Source: a bacterium UBP17_UBA6191 (GTDB lineage Bacteria; Muiribacteriota; UBA6191). From it: a stretch of 22,065 nucleotides of DNA. The notes below the pieces were generated by a model. The model did not search any database, was not told where the DNA came from, and worked only from the letters and a program-made list of their open reading frames with translations. This document shows positions 15,602 through 22,065 of this stretch, piece after piece (position 1 is the first letter of the stretch; each line of letters starts with the position of its first letter). The stretch is from contig DITF01000190.1 of NCBI GenBank assembly GCA_002422125.1, forward strand, positions 1-22,065, given 5' to 3'. The position numbers were made by a program, and so were the translations under genes.

Positions 15602-16001
15602 AAATGCTTCCCCGCATCTGAATATCCTTAATAATATCTTTTCTGGCAGTGTCCAGTTCTGTTTTTTGGCTTAGGACTGCCGCCTCATATATTTGCGTAC
15701 GGGAATCCGACTCCCACCATCTCTGGCCCAATGTAATGATTTGGTATTGCATCACCGTTGAGGCCGCCCGAAAGTCTACAAGATCCACGGGACATAAAAC
15801 CAGATCCGCAACTTGTGAAGCTAGTTCCCAAAGTAAAACTGGTTCCGCATATCCTTCTACCAAAACCGCCAAATCCAGATCACTATCTGGGCCGGATGTT
15901 TGTTGAACACGACTACCAAAGGCATAAATTGCCATCAATCCAGGTAACTTGGCCCTAAGAAATGGAATAATTTGTGTCCGCATTTTTCCATCATAGACCA
16001 T
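15591..16001 (-). CDS. mntA: MntA-type antitoxin, minimal nucleotidyltransferase
   Basis: MntA neutralises HepT by transferring AMP to a tyrosine of the toxin. The 136-residue protein carries the GSX10DXD motif: G29-S30 then D41 and D43 (GSRVQQTSGPDSDLDLAVLV), with a third acidic residue at D73 or D76 (CPVDLVDF). The second half matches family members that pair with HepT: STVMQYQIITLGQRWWESDS, then AAVLSQKTELDTARKDIIKD. All catalytic positions are present, so unlike its partner it looks functional. The ATG at 15999-16001 is used here; Met7 (15983) is an alternative, and neither has a strong ribosome binding site. It is 26 bases after the GspE-like ATPase gene, in the same direction, an unusual position for a toxin-antitoxin pair. 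Confidence 0.85.
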   Translation of the reverse strand: MVYDGKMRTQIIPFLRAKLPGLMAIYAFGSRVQQTSGPDSDLDLAVLVEGYAEPVLLWELASQVADLVLCPVDLVDFRAASTVMQYQIITLGQRWWESDSRTQIYEAAVLSQKTELDTARKDIIKDIQMRGSIYGG

Positions 16002-16027
16002 TTTATCCCAGATTTGAAACCAGAGTC

Positions 16028-17155
16028 TTAGCGACTCAACTCTTCAATAGTAGTATGTCCGGCAATTACAGCTTCACGAGCCCGATCTCTTAGGGTTTTG
16101 TGCCCAATGACTACCAAATGCTCCTGAAGTCCAGTGAGATTTTGGGTGCGAATCAAATCTTTCATGGCCTTGTTGAAGTGCAAAAACTCATAAATGGCCA
16201 TACGACCACGATAGCCTGTGTGGTTGCAGGAATCACAACCCCTGGCTTCCTTGATTTTTATACCTTCTGGCATTCCAAAATGCAAAGCCGTTTGCTCATC
16301 AAGGGTGATTTCCTGGCAGCAATCCTTACATACCCGTCGCAAAAGTGTTTGAGACACAACAGTACTGAGGGCCGAGGCAGCCATATAGGGACTAATACCT
16401 ATTTCCAAAAGCCTTTGGGCTGCTGAGATTGAATCAGCAACATGTAGGCTTGAGATAACCAAATGGCCCGTGACTACAGCCTTTAGGATTAAATCCATGG
16501 CCTCCTGATCACGAACTTCCGAGACAAACAATACATCGGGATCGTGGCGTAAGACGGCACGGATGGCAGATGGAAAACCCATACCGAATTTAGGTTGAAT
16601 CTGGGTCTGAGCCACGGCAGGCAATGTATATTCCACGGGATCCTCAACTGAGTGAATCGAAAGCTTATGGCCCTTTGCCAGTTCTTGAATGGCTGTGTAG
16701 GCTGTCGTAGTTTTACCGCTACCCGTCTTGCCACAAAACAAAACAAGTCCAAAACCATGGCTGATGGTTTTTTTGAAATTGGCTAAGTCTTCGGGATGGG
16801 TGAAGATCTGTTCGGGGGTGAGATGGGAATTCATGGGCTGCATGATCCGAATGGTGAGTTTTTCACCAAAGATTGTGGGTAGGGTGGCTATACGGAAATC
16901 TACATTTTTATTCTCAATCTGAAGCCTTATCCTGCCATCCTGAGGCAGACGGGTCTCTCCAATATCAAGCTGTGACATGCCTTTAATACGGGTTAGAATT
17001 TCCTGGTACTGGGCCGGATTAAGCCTTTCTTTTTCCTTAAGTCTTCCGTCCAGACGATAATAAAGAATACATACTCCATCCTGTGGTAAAAAGTGTAAAT
17101 CTGAGACCTTCTGGGAACATGCCTCTCTAAAAATTTGCATTAAATCAGTTTGCAT
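16028..17155 (-). CDS. GspE/PilB-type secretion ATPase (short form)
   Basis: This is a cytoplasmic hexameric ATPase of the type II secretion/type IV pilus superfamily, 375 residues long. It lacks the N1 domains of full GspE or PilB (500-570 residues) and begins with the N2 domain (ASDLHF-like VSDLHFLPQDG, 17-27; LPQDGRIRL, 70-78). Motifs: Walker A GKTGSGKT (142-149), Asp box IHSVEDPVEY (167-176), Walker B LFVSEVRD (209-216; usually LVGEIRD), His box TGHLVISSLHVADS (229-242). It has the tetracysteine zinc site of GspE/PilB (C276, C279; C307, C310) followed by GYRGR, which PilT lacks. In length it resembles ComGA. The ribosome binding site AAGGAG precedes the ATG. No pilin, secretin or platform gene is in the window. 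It follows the sigma/anti-sigma pair by 19 bases. Confidence 0.9.
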   Translation of the reverse strand: MQTDLMQIFREACSQKVSDLHFLPQDGVCILYYRLDGRLKEKERLNPAQYQEILTRIKGMSQLDIGETRLPQDGRIRLQIENKNVDFRIATLPTIFGEKLTIRIMQPMNSHLTPEQIFTHPEDLANFKKTISHGFGLVLFCGKTGSGKTTTAYTAIQELAKGHKLSIHSVEDPVEYTLPAVAQTQIQPKFGMGFPSAIRAVLRHDPDVLFVSEVRDQEAMDLILKAVVTGHLVISSLHVADSISAAQRLLEIGISPYMAASALSTVVSQTLLRRVCKDCCQEITLDEQTALHFGMPEGIKIKEARGCDSCNHTGYRGRMAIYEFLHFNKAMKDLIRTQNLTGLQEHLVVIGHKTLRDRAREAVIAGHTTIEELSR

Positions 17156-17174
17156 TATTTCTCCTTAAATCACC

Positions 17175-17582
17175 CTAAATTACTCTTCGTTTCAAAAAAT
17201 CATCAAATTCAATTACTTTGGAATCAGAAGGTCTTCTTTGTGAAGAGCGACCTTTCAGCCATTGCCTGATTTCCGGGAGGGAAAAACGAATCTGTCCGGC
17301 AATTACCATGTGTGGAATTTCTTTAAGATTTAAACAGACTTCCTGTTCGCTCAACTTCAAAAACTGGCTAATTTGGCTTAAGTCAAAAATTTCATCCTGA
17401 AGTGAGACGGTCTCTTCAAGCTCCCAAGCCCCTATTACTCCCAACAATTTCTGCATGGATTCCAGTTCAGATTTCAACGAGGCATCTGTCAACAGCGCTT
17501 CCAGCACCAGGGCATTCAGGTGGGAATCTGCCTCCCCGAATAAAAAATCCATAAGCTGTTCTTCACTAAATTTCTGGCTCAT
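17175..17582 (-). CDS. Anti-sigma-like protein with excisionase-type HTH domain
   Basis: The product is a 135-residue soluble protein. The first 55 residues (EEQLMDFLFGEADSHLNALV...LKSELESMQKLL) resemble the sigma-binding helices of cytoplasmic anti-sigma factors, but have no HxxxCxxC zinc motif and no membrane segment. Residues 66-112 resemble a MerR/excisionase winged-helix: FDLSQISQFLKLSEQEVCLN, then the wing VIAGQIRFSLPEIRQWLKGR. The combination suggests a regulator that both holds the sigma factor and binds DNA, or a sensor based on the HTH fold. The start ATG (17580-17582) overlaps the sigma factor stop (ATGA) and has a strong GGGAGG site. Its place directly after the sigma gene is the usual one for an anti-sigma factor. 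The role is inferred. Confidence 0.6.
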   Translation of the reverse strand: MSQKFSEEQLMDFLFGEADSHLNALVLEALLTDASLKSELESMQKLLGVIGAWELEETVSLQDEIFDLSQISQFLKLSEQEVCLNLKEIPHMVIAGQIRFSLPEIRQWLKGRSSQRRPSDSKVIEFDDFLKRRVI

Positions 17583-18052
17583 ACAAGCCTCCCTGCAAGT
17601 TCCTTTAAAATCTTGTACATTTGTGATTTGACTGTGCTAGTGGGCAAGTTCACAATCCTGGATGTCTCATCAAAACTCAAATTCTGGTAAAACTTAAGTA
17701 CTAGAATTTCTCTTTGGGATTCACTTAGATTTTGAACCGCCTCTTTTACGGCCAGAGAGCTCTCATTTTGCTCCAGAATCTGAGGTACGGTTGCAACAGT
17801 CGCAGGTTCCAGATTAAGGGCCGGATGTTTGCCTCGGCGAGATAGCCAGCGCAGGCGCTCATTTCTGGCAATGGTATAAACCCAGGGCAATACTTCAAGC
17901 TCTGGATCCAGTTTATGCCAGCTCTGCCAGACCCGCAGACGAATCTCTTGCATCAAATCTTCAAGATCAGATGAGGGAAACCCTTGGCGGCGAATGTAGG
18001 CTGAGATCTTTTTCTCAATCTGGGGGAAAAAATTCTCAAATGACTGGTTCAC
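17579..18052 (-). CDS. ECF-family RNA polymerase sigma factor
   Basis: This 157-residue protein has only regions sigma2 and sigma4, as in extracytoplasmic function sigma factors. Sigma2 spans about 12-75, with DLEDLMQEIRLRVWQSW (core binding) and LPWVYTIARNERLRWLSRRG (-10 recognition). Sigma4 spans about 103-153, with AVQNLSESQREILVLKFYQN and the HTH DETSRIVNLPTSTVKSQMYK. The start is GTG at 18050-18052, chosen because AAGGAG lies about seven bases upstream. It is translationally coupled to the anti-sigma-like gene and followed by the secretion-type ATPase, which is therefore a likely target operon. A 51-base gap separates it from the O-methyltransferase gene; I see no convincing autoregulated promoter there. 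Confidence 0.93.
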   Translation of the reverse strand: MNQSFENFFPQIEKKISAYIRRQGFPSSDLEDLMQEIRLRVWQSWHKLDPELEVLPWVYTIARNERLRWLSRRGKHPALNLEPATVATVPQILEQNESSLAVKEAVQNLSESQREILVLKFYQNLSFDETSRIVNLPTSTVKSQMYKILKELAGRLV

Positions 18053-18103
18053 GAATCACTCCTTCAATAGAGTATTACCTAAATCCAGTGAATTTAGACG
18101 AAA

Positions 18104-18721
18104 CTATTTTTCAACCAGCAATAATCCATCGCTTATAGGTAGTAATTGGGATTTGTGTTGTGGGTTGTTAAAAAGCCATTGCAAAAGAGCATTCACCTGA
18201 TCCCGGGCCATCTGTTTTTTACCGTCAGGCTCCCACAGACGACCTCGTAAAAAAAGATTATCTACAATCATCAGCCCGCCAGACCTTAAAAGTGGCAAAG
18301 CTTTAAGGAAGGCATCAAAATAGAACTTTTTATCTATGTCCAAAAAAATTAAATCCAGATCCTGAGGCATTCTGGAAAAGTTGTCCATCACATTCCCATC
18401 CAAAAACTCAAGTTCAAGTTCGAGGCCGGTTTTTGACAAATGTTCTCTGGCTTCGTCCAGAAGGTATCGGTGAAATTCACAAAGCCATAGCTTGCCTGAG
18501 CCCATACCAGAGGCCAGCCAAAGGGAGGAGTATCCAAAACCAGACCCAAGCTCCATTACCCTTTTGGCTCCCATTAGTCTTGCTTGGGTAGCTAAGAACA
18601 TGCCTACAGAGTCATCAATTAAAGGAAACTTCAAGGCCTCAGCTTTTTTGCGCAACTCATCCATCCCACTAAAGGGTGGATGAATCAATGAATCCATGAT
18701 TGGTTGGGCTGGATGGTTCAC
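18104..18721 (-). CDS. SAM-dependent O-methyltransferase (Methyltransf_3/TrmR-like)
   Basis: This is a 205-residue class I methyltransferase of the metal-dependent O-methyltransferase family. The SAM-binding motif I is VMELGSGFGYSSLWLA (55-70), followed by an acidic strand end LWLCEFH (78-84). The metal/catalytic part is LDLIFLDIDKKFYFDAFLK (122-140; D128) and GGLMIVDNLFLRG (148-160; D154, N155). Bacterial relatives include YrrM/TrmR, which methylates 5-hydroxyuridine at the tRNA wobble position; a tRNA role would fit its neighbour hisS but is not proven. The start GTG (18719-18721) overlaps the hisS stop (GTGA) with no clear ribosome binding site, so translation probably depends on hisS. Met9 is an alternative start. 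Confidence 0.85.
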   Translation of the reverse strand: MNHPAQPIMDSLIHPPFSGMDELRKKAEALKFPLIDDSVGMFLATQARLMGAKRVMELGSGFGYSSLWLASGMGSGKLWLCEFHRYLLDEAREHLSKTGLELELEFLDGNVMDNFSRMPQDLDLIFLDIDKKFYFDAFLKALPLLRSGGLMIVDNLFLRGRLWEPDGKKQMARDQVNALLQWLFNNPQHKSQLLPISDGLLLVEK

Positions 18722-20022
18722 AAAGAGTTCAAAAAGTCTGCTAGGCTTACTACCTGCTCTTCACGAGTGGCAAATGTTTTGATGCGAATTTCAGCCTTTT
18801 CTCTTTCTTCGCTACCCATCATAATGCAGTGCAGTGCGCCTCTTTGCAAAGCGGCCTCCAGAAGCTTTCTGGGTTTGGCATCTCCTGGGTGCATTTCTAC
18901 ATCAAATCCCTTTTGTCTTAGCCGTCGTAGCAGGGGTAACAGGCTAAGCCTTTCTGCACTTCCAAAGGGAGCCAGATAAAAGTCCAAATGCGGTTTGATT
19001 TCAGGTAACTTCCCCAAATCACTCAAAAGTTCAAGGATAACAACATCTCCAAATCCAAATCCCACCGCCGGCATGGCAATACTACCTTTGGCTTTATCCG
19101 ACAATTCTGTATCTGCCAGGTTCTGAATCAGGTGATCGTAACGACCTCCTCCGGCAATGGCTCTTAAGCCGCGACTAGCATCAAAAAATTCAAATACGGT
19201 ACCAGTGTAGTACGCCAATCCTCTTACGATCGAAAAATCAAAAACAAGCCAATCGGAAAATCCATAATGATGCAAAAGTGAAAACAGTTCCTGTACCTGC
19301 CCAAGTCCCCGTGTTGGGGCATTTAAGCTTGCTACCAACTCAGACACCTCATCCAGTGATTTCAACTTGACCACTTCTAAAATCCGAGTAGCCATTGCCT
19401 GTGAAGTTCCATCCTTTACCATGGCTGCAATCAGAACTGAATCCTCGACCTTTCCTAGCTTATCGATTTGCAAAAAAATCTTGAGATGATCGGCTGGATC
19501 TACCCCAAGGCCACTTAATACATCAGCCAAAAGATTGCGATTGGAGATTCTAAGCTTAACCTCATGGCTATTTAAGCCCATGGATTCAAGCGCATGAATT
19601 GCAGTGGTCAGAAGCTCTAGTTCTGCAAACTGGCTATCGTCTCCCAAAACATCCAGATTCCACTGATAATGCTCGCGTTTGCGTCCTCTTGTCATGCGCT
19701 CGTACCGAAAACATTGGGCAATGGCTGCCCATTTTAGGCGACCTGGAAGTTGTCGATACTGGGCAAGCACCATTCTGGCCAGACTAGGAGTCATTTCAGG
19801 GCGCAGGGCAATTTTTCGCTCTGATTTATCCTCAAAGGTATAAAGCTGCTCGGTGATTTCCTCACCAGCTTTACGAATATAAAGCTCCTCATGTTCGACA
19901 ACGGGTGCATCATAAAATTCAAACCCTGACTTGGTAGAAGCATCTTTGAATATTTGAAACAGCCACTCACGAATTCTATAGTCTTTGGGATAAAAATCCC
20001 GCATTCCCTTAACAGATTGCAT
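18718..20022 (-). CDS. hisS: Histidyl-tRNA synthetase
   Basis: HisRS charges tRNA-His with histidine in the cytoplasm. The product is 434 residues. Class II motifs: GMRDFYPKDYRIREWLFQIF at the N-terminus; motif 1 region FEFYDAPVVEHEELY; IALRPEMTPSLAR (71-83, the ATP/histidine site); motif 2 CFRYERMTRGRKREHYQ (104-120); the HisA motif RGLAYYTGTVFEFFD; motif 3 IAGGGRYDHLI and AMPAVGFGFG; then an anticodon-binding domain (about 335-434). Motif 2 has MTRGR and HisA has AYY where E. coli has PQxGR and DYY; this resembles organellar and eukaryote-like HisRS. The ATG at 20020-20022 has AGAGG upstream and lies 19 bases after the cyclase stop. Confidence 0.97.
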   Translation of the reverse strand: MQSVKGMRDFYPKDYRIREWLFQIFKDASTKSGFEFYDAPVVEHEELYIRKAGEEITEQLYTFEDKSERKIALRPEMTPSLARMVLAQYRQLPGRLKWAAIAQCFRYERMTRGRKREHYQWNLDVLGDDSQFAELELLTTAIHALESMGLNSHEVKLRISNRNLLADVLSGLGVDPADHLKIFLQIDKLGKVEDSVLIAAMVKDGTSQAMATRILEVVKLKSLDEVSELVASLNAPTRGLGQVQELFSLLHHYGFSDWLVFDFSIVRGLAYYTGTVFEFFDASRGLRAIAGGGRYDHLIQNLADTELSDKAKGSIAMPAVGFGFGDVVILELLSDLGKLPEIKPHLDFYLAPFGSAERLSLLPLLRRLRQKGFDVEMHPGDAKPRKLLEAALQRGALHCIMMGSEEREKAEIRIKTFATREEQVVSLADFLNSL

Positions 20023-20041
20023 GTTCTAAATCCTCTTAATA

Positions 20042-21802
20042 TCAGACCTGAGTCAATTCGTAAATTTTTATAGGTACTGACTTGCCCTTGACCGTTACTT
20101 CAATCATCAATTCGTCTTGCCATTTTTTTCGAGATGCCGTTTTTGTGGCTTCGGAATATAAAATGCAGGTGTGTTTGCCATCTTTGCTGTAAGACTCTAC
20201 GCGAGCCGCCAGATTCACAGTATCCCCAAGCACGGTGCGCGACATCTGTTCTTCAGTACCTACATTTCCCACAACCGCAATTCCAGTACTTATGCCATAA
20301 CCCACCCTGAAGGTCAGCAAACCAGATTCCTGCATCTGAGGAGAAATTTCCGCAAGCTTTTTTGACATTTCGACAGCCGCACTCAAGGCATTGTCAGCAC
20401 TGTTTTGTCCCTCGGATTCCTCAAACACTGCCATTACGCAGTCTCCGATAAGCTTATCCAGCGAACCGTGATTTTTTTCTATCAGGGGGATCACCTGATT
20501 GTAATAATAGTTCAGTGAATCTACGATTAACCCTGGATCGGCTGACTCACAAATAGTGGTAAAAGACCGAATATCGCTAAAAAGTACACTGACAATTTTT
20601 TTGGTTCCGCCTTGCTGCACCATCTGATTGGATTCAACGGCTGACTTGACTTCCTGAAGCTCCATACCCGTGAGATAACGGCTCATATTTTGTCTTTCGC
20701 GAAGACCAACCACCATCTCCTGAAAAGTATCGGCCAGAGTCTGCACCTCATCCCCTGAGTCAATCTGCACCTGAACTGTCAAATCACCCTGACCTACTCT
20801 AGTCATAGCTTCTGTTAGCATCTTGATCGGCCCGACGATTTTACCACTCAACCACAAATTCATTACAAAACTGATTCCAAGTAGAACAACCAGCAAAAGA
20901 GCACTTAACTGTATAACCTGTTGTCTGTTTTTTAAAAATGCCTTCATGCTTCTTTTAACCACTAAAAAAATGGGCCGATCTTCAAGGCCATGCTCCAGTG
21001 GATGAGCTAAAATCAAAAACTCTCCCCACTGTAAAAATGTGCTGACCTTGTCTGGAATCTCACCATGAGTCCGCACCAGGACCCCATGATCGTCCAGGGA
21101 GGTCGCAAATAAACCTTCAGAACCAGAATAGCTAATTTCGCAACCGGTAAATTTGGCCAGCTCCTCAGCCATATGCGAATTTACTTCATCACCTACCGTC
21201 AACACCGCAATCAGATTGTCCTGATTGTCATATATGGGGCTGGATAAGACTCGAAACAAGCGGTCTCTAAGAATCAGATAATCCTCAAATACCCCGCCTT
21301 TAGATATCTTATGTTTCAACTTCTCATAAGAGTGATCGCTCAAATGAACCTGAACCAGATCATGTCCAGACAGATGATCTTTTTCTTCCTGGCTATACTC
21401 AGAAAATCCTGAGTCCCCAAGCAAAGACACCAGTAAATCCCCGGAATCCGAAAATATGCTGAAGAATTCTGCATCGGCTAAAAGTGCGTATTCAGTCTTA
21501 CTCAAATCCCTTAAGGTGGGCATATCATGAATCCCCACCTGAATGGCAGAAACAAATCGGGGAGAATAGCGAATGGAGTCAAGCGACGCCTTTAGCCTTG
21601 CGCTTTGAAGCTCTGCCACCTTTAGGCTTGAGTACTGAGCCGTTTCCAGATCCTTACGAAACTCAGCATAACTTTCGTTTCCAGAGAACCACAAAAACGC
21701 ACCCATGGCACAAAACATGCTGATGATAAGACCTACAACTGAAGCAAAAAAGATTTTTGTGCCGAGTGACTTTCTTTTAATCATAAGCTCCCGCTGGAAC
21801 AT
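20042..21802 (-). CDS. Membrane adenylate cyclase, periplasmic sensor - HAMP - class III cyclase
   Basis: The product has up to 586 residues. A first membrane segment (about 16-39) and a second (about 297-319) enclose a periplasmic sensor of about 255 residues with a Cache-like layout (FSIFSDSGDLLVSLLGDSGF, then RVLSSPIYDNQDNLIAVLTV). HAMP follows at 320-372 (GQGDLTVQVQIDSGDEVQTL). The cyclase domain has D410 (LFSDIRSFT), K450 and D454 (LDKLIGDCVMAVFE), T523, and N530 and R534 (GDTVNLAAR), so it should be catalytically active on ATP and belongs to class IIIb. The start is uncertain: ATG at 21802 or Met7 (21784), which overlaps the stop of the cupredoxin-like gene and has a GGGAG just upstream at short spacing. 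The signal is unknown; the coupled upstream gene encodes a possible metal-binding protein. Confidence 0.9.
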   Translation of the reverse strand: MFQRELMIKRKSLGTKIFFASVVGLIISMFCAMGAFLWFSGNESYAEFRKDLETAQYSSLKVAELQSARLKASLDSIRYSPRFVSAIQVGIHDMPTLRDLSKTEYALLADAEFFSIFSDSGDLLVSLLGDSGFSEYSQEEKDHLSGHDLVQVHLSDHSYEKLKHKISKGGVFEDYLILRDRLFRVLSSPIYDNQDNLIAVLTVGDEVNSHMAEELAKFTGCEISYSGSEGLFATSLDDHGVLVRTHGEIPDKVSTFLQWGEFLILAHPLEHGLEDRPIFLVVKRSMKAFLKNRQQVIQLSALLLVVLLGISFVMNLWLSGKIVGPIKMLTEAMTRVGQGDLTVQVQIDSGDEVQTLADTFQEMVVGLRERQNMSRYLTGMELQEVKSAVESNQMVQQGGTKKIVSVLFSDIRSFTTICESADPGLIVDSLNYYYNQVIPLIEKNHGSLDKLIGDCVMAVFEESEGQNSADNALSAAVEMSKKLAEISPQMQESGLLTFRVGYGISTGIAVVGNVGTEEQMSRTVLGDTVNLAARVESYSKDGKHTCILYSEATKTASRKKWQDELMIEVTVKGKSVPIKIYELTQV

Positions 21803-22065
21803 CCCGACTTACGGGAGTGTCTTCTCTTTTTTTCCGTTTCAACATTTTGGATTCAATGGTTAAAAATGCCACATTGCGGCTGGGCTTAACCTCAAAATCC
21901 CGAACCTGAGTTTCACGCATATCCGCAGTCCAGTAGTGCAATTTGAATTTGCCTTCCGGTACTCCAGAAAAACTAAACTTACCCTGATCATCCGAGGCGG
22001 TGTAAAACGGTGTATCTACTACAAGGATATGGGCCGCCATCCAAGGGTGAATTTCACACCCAATC
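21777..22065 (-). CDS. Cupredoxin-like / carboxypeptidase-regulatory-like protein, 3' part cut by the right edge
   Basis: The frame is open to the right edge (8 further codons beyond the Met at 22040), so only the C-terminal 95 residues are visible. They begin IGCEIHPWMAAHILVVDTPF and continue with DDQGKFSFSGVPEGKFKLHYW. The Cys-x2-His-x2-Met triplet in GCEIHPWM resembles the copper-ligand loop of plastocyanin-like proteins, and the G.F.f..vP.G.y.l..W pattern is that of carboxypeptidase-regulatory-like beta sandwiches. Proteins with this combined signature are often named methylamine-utilisation-protein-like, a name without functional meaning here. The tail is basic (KMLKRKKRED). It probably works in the periplasm, but the signal peptide would be outside the window. 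Its stop overlaps the start region of the cyclase gene, suggesting coupled expression. Confidence 0.65.
   Translation of the reverse strand, partial: IGCEIHPWMAAHILVVDTPFYTASDDQGKFSFSGVPEGKFKLHYWTADMRETQVRDFEVKPSRNVAFLTIESKMLKRKKREDTPVSRDVPAGAYD

Overview
This 22 kb window looks like chromosomal DNA of a Gram-negative bacterium with moderate G+C (roughly 40-46% in the stretches I counted). The gene set (RecA/RecX, RuvB, RsmE, RsfS, HisRS, several class III adenylate cyclases, a lipoprotein-free periplasmic TPR protein, an ECF sigma factor, a GspE/PilB-type ATPase) would fit one of the lineages once grouped as Deltaproteobacteria (for example Bdellovibrionota, Myxococcota or SAR324-like) or a spirochaete-like relative. 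I cannot assign it more exactly without a search. I see no tRNA, rRNA, insertion sequence, CRISPR array or prophage.

Layout, left to right. (1) 3-557: the 3' end of a plus-strand gene with a degenerate Nudix-like domain, entering from the left edge. (2) 554-11868: a long minus-strand run, read right to left as ABC ATPase, ruvB, GAF-cyclase-HEAT protein, membrane cyclase, recA, recX, AI-2E family permease, rsfS, rsmE. Most junctions overlap or are a few bases apart. The two cyclases sit between ruvB and recA, and each starts in an ATGA overlap with the gene before it. (3) 11869-12051: a divergent promoter region with a good sigma70-type promoter for the ABC gene plus direct and inverted repeats. 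(4) 12052-14942: a short plus-strand operon of periplasmic TPR protein, SbtA-type sodium/bicarbonate symporter and GNAT acetyltransferase. (5) 14948-22065: a second minus-strand run, read right to left as cupredoxin-like protein (cut by the right edge), HAMP-containing adenylate cyclase, hisS, O-methyltransferase, ECF sigma factor, a soluble anti-sigma-like protein with an excisionase-type HTH, a short GspE/PilB ATPase, MntA antitoxin, a shortened HepT, and a small unknown protein.

Three themes stand out. Cyclic AMP: there are three complete class III cyclases, all with the Lys/Thr adenine-selecting pair of class IIIb, a subset reported to respond to bicarbonate, and a bicarbonate symporter gene lies in the same window. 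Signalling: an ECF sigma/anti-sigma pair heads a group containing an orphan secretion-type ATPase. Toxin-antitoxin: the MntA-HepT pair has a normal antitoxin, but its toxin appears to have lost about 35 N-terminal residues and about 10 residues carrying the RX4HXY catalytic/AMPylation motif, both in frame.
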